8,661 nucleotides of DNA from an uncultured Salinimicrobium sp. (GTDB lineage: Bacteria > Bacteroidota > Bacteroidia > Flavobacteriales > Flavobacteriaceae), in contig CAMPJY010000114.1 in assembly GCA_946887025.1 (NCBI GenBank), positions 1 through 8,661 on the forward strand, in the 5' to 3' direction. The position numbers and the translations under genes were made by a program. The notes below the pieces were generated by a model, which worked only from the letters and a program-made list of their open reading frames with translations, was not told the origin of the DNA and did not search any database. Positions 1 through 7,117 of the stretch are shown here, in pieces. How positions within the stretch are numbered: position 1 is the first letter of the stretch; every line of letters begins with the position of its first letter.

Positions 1-17
1 TCCCTCTTTCTCCGCCA
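1..17 (+). tRNA. 3' end of a tRNA gene, probably tRNA-Ser (truncated by window edge)
   Basis: The first 17 bases fit the end of a tRNA in canonical numbering: base 1 is T60 of the T-loop, 2-6 (CCCTC) the 3' strand of the T-stem, 7-13 (TTTCTCC) the 3' strand of the acceptor stem, 14 a G discriminator, and 15-17 an encoded CCA. A strong terminator follows about 20 nt later. The implied 5' acceptor strand is GGAGAAA. Together with discriminator G73 this resembles Bacteroidota tRNA-Ser, but the anticodon lies outside the window, so the serine assignment comes from recall of the family and is not seen. The tRNA call itself is fairly secure from the exact spacing. Confidence 0.6.
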
Positions 18-37
18 GGGAACATCAGGTTCCATCG

Positions 38-72
38 AAAGCCCGCAAACTATAGTGTTTGCGGGCTTTTTT
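38..72 (+). terminator. Intrinsic terminator after the tRNA, possibly shared with the convergent operon
   Basis: A perfect 13-bp inverted repeat pairs 38-50 with 57-69 around the 6-nt loop TATAGT, with a GC-rich core (GCCCGC/GCGGGC). A run of six T follows on the plus strand (67-72), giving a classical rho-independent terminator for the tRNA transcript. On the minus strand the stem is followed only by TTTC, so it would be a weaker terminator there, although it lies about 35 nt beyond the stop codon of the last operon gene and is the only strong hairpin available. A small 5-bp hairpin (19-23 with 29-33) sits between the tRNA and this structure. Confidence 0.82.
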
Positions 73-103
73 ATTATAATGATACAGAAACAGGAGCTGA
101 ATT

Positions 104-1606
104 TTATAGAATGTCAAATAAAATCCTGACACTGAATGCCATCACCAGAATGGCGACTGAAATCAGGGCGGCCTTTTGTGGTAACCTTCCTGCCAGTTTT
201 GCTGCAAAGGGAGCAGCGACCGAACCTCCTAGAACCAGTCCCAGTACAATATACCAGTGGCTTATTCCAAGAGAAATGAAAAAGGCAACTGCTGCCACAA
301 AGGTCACAAAGAACTCAGCTAAACTTACGGTGCCTACAACATAGCTCGATTTTCTTCCTTTTGCCAACAGGGTGGAAGTGACGATGGGTCCCCAGCCGCC
401 ACCGGAAAAGGCATCCAGAAAGCCACCGGTAAAACCCAGTATACCTAAACGTTTTATCTTTCCTTTTTTAATAACTTTTCTAAAGGCAATTACAACTAAT
501 CTGATCCCTATGATCATGGTATAAACTGCGAGGATAGCATAAGAAATGGTCTGAAACTGATTGCCCAGGTAGATTATAAACGCAGCACCTAAACAGGCTC
601 CTATGACTCCTGGTATGGCAATCCAATATAACAGTCTCTTGTTAACGTTTCCGAATTTGTAATGAGAATATCCGCTCATACCGCTGGAGAACATTTCAGC
701 AGTGTGAATACTCCCACTAATGGCCGGGAGGGGGATACCCAGCAGCATCATGCTTGTGGCACAGGTGACGCCATACCCCAGACCCACGGCTCCATCTATC
801 AGCTGGGCAATAAAACCAATCAGCAGCATGCCATAGAATTCATTGGGAATGGTATGAATCTGTTCTGCCAGCATAGCCGGGGAAATTATGGTGGAAACGC
901 CGTATCCAACGAAGAAGATGAGGAACAGGGCAGAAATCTTAAAAGCGAAGCTTTTAGATTTTCCTGTAGCTGGCTTATTTCCGAAATCTGACATTACTTG
1001 TGTTGCCTGATTTAGATCCGCCAGCTTTTCCTGTAGATTGCCCCGATGCTGCTTCCTGAATTTGTGGAGCCGGTCTATGCTTTCCTCAACAGAGTCAGGA
1101 ATGCTTTCCTCCAGGTATTCGCGCATTCTCCGGGCCATTACCGGTGACTTCCCGTTTGTGGAGATAGCGAGCTTCATATTTCCCTTATTCACAATAGATC
1201 CCAGATAGAAATCGCAGAGGGCAGGTTGGTCTGCAGCATTTACCTTTACTCGTTGCTCCTGTGCGGCCTGTTTTACAAAAAAGCTGACATCGGGATTATC
1301 TGTGGCAATGATGGCAAAATCAATTCCCTCCAGGTCCTCATATTCAAACGCTCTCTCAAAGGCGGTAATATTGCTGTGCTGGCTGATGATCATCCGGAGC
1401 TTCGGATAGATAACCGTCGCCACTATCACGATCTTCATCTTTGGATTTTGCCGCAACAGGGTCTCTGTCTTTTCCAGGCCCACGTTTCCTCCCCCAACTA
1501 TCAGGAACCTGGCGGTGTCGGTTTTAAGAAAAACAGGAAACAAAAGATTCTTTCCTGCCAATGAGGCTGGGGCATGGGTGTGGGTATTGGGGTTTACTGA
1601 AATCAT
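104..1606 (-). CDS. Siroheme synthase (precorrin-2 dehydrogenase/ferrochelatase) fused to a TauE/SafE-family permease
   Basis: This uninterrupted 500-residue protein has two modules. Residues about 20-185 are a Met8/CysG-N domain that oxidises precorrin-2 with NAD and inserts Fe2+ to give siroheme. Visible motifs are the Rossmann loop GGGNVGLEK (38-46), ATDN with candidate catalytic Asp103, NAADQPALCDF (123-133) and STNGKSPVMARR (149-160). A charged linker (about 186-220) leads to a TSUP (TauE/SafE) permease at about 222-500 with roughly eight hydrophobic segments. It has the family's repeated signatures: GFIAQLIDGAVGLGYG (264-279), HTAEMFSSGMSGYSHYKFGNV (301-321) and GGFLDAFSGGGWGP (394-407). 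The N-terminal module should be cytoplasmic. TSUP members move sulfite, sulfate or organosulfonates; the substrate and direction cannot be read here. The ATG at 1606 is 30 nt after cysI. Residues 1-19 (with NTHTH) precede the conserved start of the domain, and a TTG near residue 22 is a less likely alternative. As last gene of the operon it supplies siroheme to CysI. Confidence 0.9.
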   Translation of the reverse strand: MISVNPNTHTHAPASLAGKNLLFPVFLKTDTARFLIVGGGNVGLEKTETLLRQNPKMKIVIVATVIYPKLRMIISQHSNITAFERAFEYEDLEGIDFAIIATDNPDVSFFVKQAAQEQRVKVNAADQPALCDFYLGSIVNKGNMKLAISTNGKSPVMARRMREYLEESIPDSVEESIDRLHKFRKQHRGNLQEKLADLNQATQVMSDFGNKPATGKSKSFAFKISALFLIFFVGYGVSTIISPAMLAEQIHTIPNEFYGMLLIGFIAQLIDGAVGLGYGVTCATSMMLLGIPLPAISGSIHTAEMFSSGMSGYSHYKFGNVNKRLLYWIAIPGVIGACLGAAFIIYLGNQFQTISYAILAVYTMIIGIRLVVIAFRKVIKKGKIKRLGILGFTGGFLDAFSGGGWGPIVTSTLLAKGRKSSYVVGTVSLAEFFVTFVAAVAFFISLGISHWYIVLGLVLGGSVAAPFAAKLAGRLPQKAALISVAILVMAFSVRILFDIL

Positions 1607-1636
1607 AGCTAATAGGAATTAAAGCCCTGTTAAAAA

Positions 1637-3280
1637 TTAGGTGAGAAATCTGGAATAAGTGTAATCACCAAATGTTTCCCCGATGGTGCGTTCCAGGGCG
1701 TATTGACCAAACAAGCGGTCCACTTCTTCCAGGATTTCAGCCTCATTCACTTTTTCCTTATAAAGTTTATTGAGTCGGGTACCGTAGCGATCTCCCCCCA
1801 GCAGGAAGTTATATTGTCCGGGACCCGTCCCCACGAATGCAAGTTCAGAAACATGTGGGCGACCACAACCGTTAGGACATCCGGTCATACGGATAGAAAT
1901 TTCATCCTGCGTAAGGCCGTACTTTTCTAAAATAGGTTCCATTTTACTTACCAGTTCAGGCAGGTAGCGCTGGCTTTCTGCCAGGGCAAGGGGACAGGTA
2001 GGTAGTGCCACACAAGCCATGGAATTCTTTCGTAGTGCACTAACGGATTTTTCCATATTGTGTTCAACAAGCAGATTTTCAACAGCCGCTTTGTCTGCTT
2101 CGCTGATCCCCCCTAATATCAGATTCTGGTTTCCGGTAAAAATGAAGTTGGAAACCTTCAATTGGGCTACTTCATAGAGGAACTGCTTCAGGTCCGGTTT
2201 CACCACCCCATGTTCCACAAACAATCCGTAATACCACTTTCCCTCATGGTTCTGCTCCCAACCATAGCGGTCGCTTCTTTCGGTAAATTTAAAATCCCTG
2301 GGAGGTTCGAGTTTAAAACCTATGCGATCCTCAAGTTCTTTCCTGAAGCCTTCCACGGTGAGTCTGTCAACTGTATATTTCAAACGGGCCAGCTTTCTGT
2401 CTTCGCGATTGCCATAATCATGCTGTATCTTCAGGACTTCATATAGAGCCTTCAGGGTTTTTTCTTCGGTATCTGTAAAACCAATGATGCTCCCTAATCG
2501 GGGATAGGTATTCGGATTGCCATGGGTGGTTCCCATCCCCCCGCCTATGGCAATATTAAATCCCTTCAGCTTATTGTCTTCTACAATAGCGATGAGTCCC
2601 AGGTCGTTTGCAAACACATCTACATCATTACTCGGGGGAATGGCTATAGCCACCTTAAACTTTCTTGGCAGGTACTGATCTTTATAGAGAGGATCGGCTT
2701 CTGCAGAACGTTCATAGATTTTTTCCCCGTCGATAAATACCTCATAGTAGGCCTTGGTTTTAGGCAATAACAGGTTGGAAATTTTGGTCGCATACTCATA
2801 AATTTCCTGGTGTATGGGGGAAACCTGGGGATGTGCGCTCGCGATTACGTTACGGTTCACGTCTCCGCAGGCAGCTATGGAATCGAGTTTCGCAAGATTA
2901 AACTGTTTAATTGTTGGCCGTAGCTGATGCTTTAGCAATCCATGCAGTTGCACGGTCTGTCGGGTAGTTATTTTGACGGTGCCGGTACCATACTGTTCTG
3001 AGATTTCATGAGTGGAAAGCCATTGGTCGGCAGAGATCACTCCCCCGGGAATCCGCAAACGGATCATGAAAGAATACAGCTTATCCAGCTTTTTTGCTGC
3101 CCGTTCTGCACGCCTGTCCCGATCATCCTGCACGTACATGCCGTGAAATTTAACCAGGGCCTGATCATCCGGCCTAATATTGCCCGTATAATTGTCTTCT
3201 TCAATACTTTCTTTGAGGGTTCCTCTTAATCCGTCGCTTTTTGATTTTATAGCTTCAAGGGGGGATAATTTTGTGCTCAT
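1637..3280 (-). CDS. cysI: Sulfite reductase (NADPH) hemoprotein beta subunit
   Basis: CysI reduces sulfite to sulfide by six electrons at a siroheme coupled to a [4Fe-4S] cluster, with electrons from CysJ. The 547 residues align along their whole length with E. coli CysI (about 570). The cluster/siroheme ligands are present as C423 and C429 (ACVALPTCPLA) and C468 and C472 (TGCPNGCGRP). Anion- and siroheme-binding basic residues are visible as R74/R76 (RLRIPGG), R143 (NRNV) and K207/K209 (PRKFK). The C-terminal FGDYTYSRFLT stops shortly after the conserved FGDF/Y, so the tail seen in E. coli is missing. The start follows cysJ by 21 nt, with an A/G-rich leader (AAAGAAAAG) rather than a full Shine-Dalgarno. 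The adjacent cysJ argues for an NADPH-dependent enzyme rather than a ferredoxin-dependent Sir. The siroheme genes lie in the same operon. Confidence 0.97.
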   Translation of the reverse strand: MSTKLSPLEAIKSKSDGLRGTLKESIEEDNYTGNIRPDDQALVKFHGMYVQDDRDRRAERAAKKLDKLYSFMIRLRIPGGVISADQWLSTHEISEQYGTGTVKITTRQTVQLHGLLKHQLRPTIKQFNLAKLDSIAACGDVNRNVIASAHPQVSPIHQEIYEYATKISNLLLPKTKAYYEVFIDGEKIYERSAEADPLYKDQYLPRKFKVAIAIPPSNDVDVFANDLGLIAIVEDNKLKGFNIAIGGGMGTTHGNPNTYPRLGSIIGFTDTEEKTLKALYEVLKIQHDYGNREDRKLARLKYTVDRLTVEGFRKELEDRIGFKLEPPRDFKFTERSDRYGWEQNHEGKWYYGLFVEHGVVKPDLKQFLYEVAQLKVSNFIFTGNQNLILGGISEADKAAVENLLVEHNMEKSVSALRKNSMACVALPTCPLALAESQRYLPELVSKMEPILEKYGLTQDEISIRMTGCPNGCGRPHVSELAFVGTGPGQYNFLLGGDRYGTRLNKLYKEKVNEAEILEEVDRLFGQYALERTIGETFGDYTYSRFLT

Positions 3281-3301
3281 TGCTTTTCTTTTTTTAGGAT
3301 T

Positions 3302-4999
3302 TTAGTAAACATCTTTCTGGTATCTGCCTGCTGTCTCAAGGTCTTCAAGAATAGCCCTGGCTTCCTCAAGACTAATATTCCGTTCTCCGGCTATGGCTTC
3401 CAGGATGCTGTTCTCTACATCGGCACACATTGGTTCTTTTTGTCCGCAGATATACAGGCTGGCGCCCTCTTCGAGCCAGCGGTTGAAGTCTGCTGCCTTT
3501 TCTCTGATCCGGTCCTGTACATATATTTTCTGTTCCTGGTCGCGGGAGAAAGCCACATCGAAACGATTCAGCACCCCTGAAGCTATCCATTCCTGAATTT
3601 CGGTCTGGTAGTAGAAATCGGATACAAAATGCTGCTCTCCAAAAAACAGCCAGTTTTCACCTTCCGCTCCAATTGCATCCCGATGGGAAATAAAACTTCT
3701 GAAGGGGGCAATTCCCGTACCCGGACCTATCATGATGAGTTTGGAATCCTCTGCAGGCAGTTTGAAATTCGGGTTCTTGTGGATATAAAATTCAAAGGAA
3801 GTATCTAATGGGAAATCGGCCAGGAATTTAGAGGCGAGGCCGGTTTTCTCTGCATCATCTACCTGAAACCTGTTCAGGGTAACGGTCAGGTGGACTTCAT
3901 CTTCGTGAGCTTCAGTAGAAGAAGAGATGGAGTAAAGCCTGGGCGCAATGGGAAGTAATAGTTTGAGTAAATCTTCAATATGGACACTTTCTGGAGCCGG
4001 ATGCAGATGTAAAACATCAACCAGATCAGCTTTAGCCGCTGTTATTTCTATACCAAGCAGCTTACCTATATGTTCCAACGATCGCTTTCCCAAGCCTCTT
4101 ATATTGCGTTCCAGGAGTGCCTGAGTGAGGCTGAGCTGCTGTCCATCCAAGCTGACCACCTTATCCGGATCTTCCTTTAAGAGAGAAATCAGCTGTTGTA
4201 CCTCAGCAACCTCATTTCTAGGGACAATTCCCAGGGCATCGCCGGGTTCATAGGCTACCGTTTCATCAGGAGAAATTTCAAGATGATAGGTCTCTTTATT
4301 GGAGCCTCTGTCATTCAGAATGACCTTATGGGAAATCCTTCCTGTATAGTGAGTCTTCTGGAGTGTCTTAACTGTATCAGTCCCTGTGTTTGCCTTCTTG
4401 GGTGGGCTGGTTGTGTTCAAAAGGCTAGCGATCAAACCTTCTTCCCATTCGTCCACAAGGGCTGAATAATCAGTGTCGGCCTTTACCAAAGGAAGAATAC
4501 GCTGGGCTCCTGTCTTCTCCAGCGCTTCATCCAGTAAAATACCTGCATGACAATACAGGGGATAGGAAGAATCGCCTAACCCGAAGACTGCATATTTCAG
4601 ATGCTCCAGATTCGGCTGAGATTCCAGCAGCTTGTCATAAAAAGCCTGAGCATTTTGCGGAAGCTCTCCCTCCCCCTGGGTGCTGATCACCACCAGGAGC
4701 AGGCTTTCCTTTTCCAGCTTTTTATAATCATACTGGAACACATCAGCGGTTTTGGCCCTTATTTTATTCTTCTTGAAACCCGTAAGCAGTTTAGTGGCCA
4801 CCTTTTTGGCATTCCCGGTCTCCGTGCCATAAAGAATGGTCGGTTTCAGGCTAATCCTGGTTTCTACAGGTGCAGGAGGCGGATCTACTTTGTTCCCGGC
4901 AAGCAATCCCGCCAGGTAGCCATTGGTCCAGATTATTTCTTTCTCAGAGGCATTCGTTACGAGTTGCTCAAGCAGGGACAGTTTAGTTTCAGAAAGCAT
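3302..4999 (-). CDS. cysJ: Sulfite reductase (NADPH) flavoprotein alpha subunit
   Basis: CysJ passes electrons from NADPH through FAD and FMN to CysI. Counting from the ATG at 4999 it has 565 residues. A flavodoxin-like FMN domain comes first (YGTETGNAKKVA 57-68, STQGEGELP 106-114, GLGDSSYPLYC 140-150). After a Pro/Thr-rich linker (about 195-215) comes the FAD domain with RLYSISSS (354-361). The NADPH-binding part follows: GPGTGIAPFRSF (425-436), FFGEQH (452-457), YVQDRI (493-498), YICGQKEPMCADV (516-528) and the conserved terminal aromatic in RYQKDVY. Another in-frame ATG at 5065 would add 22 residues and overlap cobA by 77 nt. The start at 4999 is preferred because MLSETKLSLLEQLV resembles the usual beginning of the family and the overlap falls to 11 nt, as expected for translational coupling. 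It stops 21 nt before cysI. Confidence 0.95.
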   Translation of the reverse strand: MLSETKLSLLEQLVTNASEKEIIWTNGYLAGLLAGNKVDPPPAPVETRISLKPTILYGTETGNAKKVATKLLTGFKKNKIRAKTADVFQYDYKKLEKESLLLVVISTQGEGELPQNAQAFYDKLLESQPNLEHLKYAVFGLGDSSYPLYCHAGILLDEALEKTGAQRILPLVKADTDYSALVDEWEEGLIASLLNTTSPPKKANTGTDTVKTLQKTHYTGRISHKVILNDRGSNKETYHLEISPDETVAYEPGDALGIVPRNEVAEVQQLISLLKEDPDKVVSLDGQQLSLTQALLERNIRGLGKRSLEHIGKLLGIEITAAKADLVDVLHLHPAPESVHIEDLLKLLLPIAPRLYSISSSTEAHEDEVHLTVTLNRFQVDDAEKTGLASKFLADFPLDTSFEFYIHKNPNFKLPAEDSKLIMIGPGTGIAPFRSFISHRDAIGAEGENWLFFGEQHFVSDFYYQTEIQEWIASGVLNRFDVAFSRDQEQKIYVQDRIREKAADFNRWLEEGASLYICGQKEPMCADVENSILEAIAGERNISLEEARAILEDLETAGRYQKDVY

Positions 5000-5801
5000 C
5001 TTGGTAAAGGGTTTTATGGTTATCGAAATAAGACTCGGGATTCCCGGTTTCTTTAAACCAGGCAAATTGATGGTGCAGGCTAACGACTTTGCCTATCATG
5101 ATTAAAGTAGGTACATATTCAAATTCCGGTAAATCCCCGGTAGCAAGGGTTTCAAAGCTGAATACACTGGTTTTCTGGTTAGGGGTGGTAGCCTGCTGAA
5201 CAATGGCCAGGCCTTTTTCTGGATCAATGCCGTTCTTCAGCAGTACTTCCACCACTTGCTGCAGTTTCCGACCAGACATGTAGAATACCAGGGTATCCTC
5301 TGTTGCAGCCCATTCCGCCCACTGCCAGGATTTCACTGTTTTCAGGTCATACAAGGTCAGAAACCTCACCCCACGAGAATAACCTCTTGCGGTCAATGGG
5401 ATACCCGTGTAGGCGGCAGCTCCAAAAGCTGCAGAGATGCCCGGAATGATTTCGTAAGGAATATCATTCCCTACCAGCACCTGCAACTCATCGAGAACAT
5501 TTGAGAACAAGGAGGCATCCCCTCCCTTCAGCCTAAGAACAAGTTTATTTTGCCGTGCAAAATCAACCATAAGAACGTTAATGTCCTGTTGGGGAGTGTG
5601 AATGCCTTTTGAGCATTGTTTTCCCACGTAAATTACGAGTGCATCTTTCCGGGCATTTTCTTCAATCAGCTCAGGAGAAACCAACCTGTCGGTCAGGATG
5701 ACGTCTGCGCTTTGCAGGTACCTGAATGCTTTTACACTGATAAGATCCGGATCTCCCGGCCCTGCACCTGCCAGTATTACTTTTCCAGTTTGTTTTGTCA
5801 T
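4989..5801 (-). CDS. cobA: Uroporphyrinogen-III C-methyltransferase (SUMT)
   Basis: SUMT uses two S-adenosylmethionine molecules to methylate uroporphyrinogen III at C2 and C7, giving precorrin-2, the substrate of the siroheme module encoded at the end of this operon. The 270 residues match the length of a free-standing SUMT domain. Motifs are GAGPGDPDLIS (12-22), DRLVS with Asp38 at the position of the catalytic Asp of CysG, GKQCSKGIHTPQQDIN (60-75), LKGGD (91-95), IIPGISAAFGAAAYTGIPLT (118-137) and FYM (173-175). The glycine-rich loop after GGD is divergent: the canonical PFIFGRGGEE is ASLFSNVLDE here, so the conserved loop arginine is Asn101. With CysI as the only siroheme enzyme seen nearby, supply to sulfite reductase is the likely role rather than cobalamin synthesis. 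The start lies 50 nt after cysN, the widest gap in the operon, and the 3' end overlaps cysJ. Confidence 0.91.
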   Translation of the reverse strand: MTKQTGKVILAGAGPGDPDLISVKAFRYLQSADVILTDRLVSPELIEENARKDALVIYVGKQCSKGIHTPQQDINVLMVDFARQNKLVLRLKGGDASLFSNVLDELQVLVGNDIPYEIIPGISAAFGAAAYTGIPLTARGYSRGVRFLTLYDLKTVKSWQWAEWAATEDTLVFYMSGRKLQQVVEVLLKNGIDPEKGLAIVQQATTPNQKTSVFSFETLATGDLPEFEYVPTLIMIGKVVSLHHQFAWFKETGNPESYFDNHKTLYQDAF

Positions 5802-5851
5802 GGTATGATGATTTTTAAATTTTTTATTAAGAATCCCCTGTCAATAGATTA

Positions 5852-7090
5852 CTAATTCGCATCAAACATTAGTGCCCCCACTGTGTTGTAATTAGTTTCA
5901 TCAATCAGGATTCCATTGCCCGTTCTTGGATTTTCACTAAAGCTGTCAAAGAACAAGGGCTGGTTGGTTCTTAAGCTCACTTTTGCAATATCATTCAAGA
6001 CTACCCTATCGGTATCAGTGGATGGCGAATCGCTTACATTCCACTTTTGCTGTATCTCCTGAATTTTCACCCGAACACTCCTGAATCTGTGTTGCAGGAT
6101 ATAGGTCTTCCCTTGTTGCAGGGGCGTGTGGTCCAGCCATGAGATCCAACTGGAGAAAGAAGTAGACTCAACAGGATCCTCTCCACTCCTTACTATGGTA
6201 GAACCACGGCTAATGTCTATTTCGTCTCTAAAATGCAGCACCACATTATCTCCGGCAAAGGCCTCCTCTACCTGTTGCTGATGCTTTTCTATGCCGGTGA
6301 TCACTGTTTCGAAGCCACCGGGAAGGATGCGGACCTTCTCACCAACAGCATACCTGCCACTTAGAACGGGGCCTGCAAATCCACGATAATCGTGATACTG
6401 CTCTTCCTTAGGACGGATCACCCATTGCACCTGGAAGCGGGAAGCCTTTTCCAAAGCATCCGGGATTTCAATATCTTCCAGAATTTCCAGCAAAGGCTTT
6501 GCCTGATACCAGGGGGTATTTTCAGATTTCTGAACGATATTATCCCCTGCCAGCGCACTTATCGGAAGGAAAATGACTTCATCGTACTGCAGATCAGTAT
6601 ATAGTGCCTCAAAATCCTTTTGAATAGTATTGAAAACAGTCTCTGAATAATTCACCAGGTCGATTTTATTCACTGCCACAATCGCTTTCCTGATTCCCAT
6701 CAGCGAACCTATTCTGGCGTGTCTTCTGGTTTGCTGGGTAATGCCTTTTCGCGCATCTACCAGAATAATAATCAACTCCGAATTTGAAGCCCCTGTCACC
6801 ATGTTTCTGGTGTATTGTTCATGTCCCGGGGCATCGGCAATAATAAACTTGCGCCTTTGGGTCGTGAAATATTTATAGGCCACGTCAATTGTGATCCCCT
6901 GTTCCCTTTCCGCACGCAGGCCATCGGTAACTAAGGAAAGATCTATTCCGTTGCCCTGTTGTTTCGTCTGTTGTTGCAGGATACCTAGCTGATCTGTATG
7001 TATGCTCCTGGAATCGTAGAGCAGGCGTCCGATCAAGGTGCTTTTGCCGTCGTCGACATTTCCTGCCGTGATAAATCGTAATGATCTCAT
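5852..7090 (-). CDS. cysN: Sulfate adenylyltransferase, GTPase subunit 1
   Basis: CysN hydrolyses GTP to drive the unfavourable formation of APS by CysD. It is a translation-factor-type GTPase of 412 residues with all G motifs: G1 GNVDDGKST (10-18), G2 Thr67 in GITID, G3 DAPGH (86-90), G4 NKID (141-144) and a G5-like PISALAGDNI. EF-Tu-like beta-barrel domains follow (YHDYRGFAGPVLSGRYAVGE region). It is shorter than E. coli CysN (about 475) and ends without any APS-kinase (CysC) domain, unlike the CysNC fusions found in other bacteria. The ATG lies 27 nt after cysD and puts the G1 loop at the usual distance from the N-terminus. No Shine-Dalgarno is visible, only an A/T-rich leader. Confidence 0.96.
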   Translation of the reverse strand: MRSLRFITAGNVDDGKSTLIGRLLYDSRSIHTDQLGILQQQTKQQGNGIDLSLVTDGLRAEREQGITIDVAYKYFTTQRRKFIIADAPGHEQYTRNMVTGASNSELIIILVDARKGITQQTRRHARIGSLMGIRKAIVAVNKIDLVNYSETVFNTIQKDFEALYTDLQYDEVIFLPISALAGDNIVQKSENTPWYQAKPLLEILEDIEIPDALEKASRFQVQWVIRPKEEQYHDYRGFAGPVLSGRYAVGEKVRILPGGFETVITGIEKHQQQVEEAFAGDNVVLHFRDEIDISRGSTIVRSGEDPVESTSFSSWISWLDHTPLQQGKTYILQHRFRSVRVKIQEIQQKWNVSDSPSTDTDRVVLNDIAKVSLRTNQPLFFDSFSENPRTGNGILIDETNYNTVGALMFDAN

Positions 7091-7117
7091 TTTATTGTTG
7101 TTATAATTAAAATTGCG

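Noticed and set aside
19..33. 5-bp hairpin GGAAC/GTTCC between tRNA end and terminator
   Set aside because: It is too short to claim as an element and is probably just trailer sequence of the tRNA transcript.
111..991. Plus-strand open frames opposite the permease domain (111-344, 662-991)
   Set aside because: They lie antisense to strongly motif-supported coding sequence, show no recognisable domain, and have compositions typical of a complementary-strand shadow.
3372..3590. Minus-strand 72-residue frame inside cysJ
   Set aside because: It is an out-of-frame reading of the NADPH-domain region, Arg/Gly-rich, and nested in an intact gene. It is not a frameshift remnant.
4196..5105. Plus-strand open frames opposite cysJ and cobA, up to 151 residues (4601-5056)
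   Set aside because: The sense-strand frames contain complete CysJ and SUMT motifs; the antisense peptides resemble nothing known and do not follow gene boundaries.
5802..5851. Possible internal promoter in the 50-nt cysN-cobA gap (TTGACA on the minus strand near 5840)
   Set aside because: The partner hexamer at 17-nt spacing is AATTTA, and no Bacteroidota-type TAnnTTTG box is present; in an A/T-rich gap the match is not convincing.
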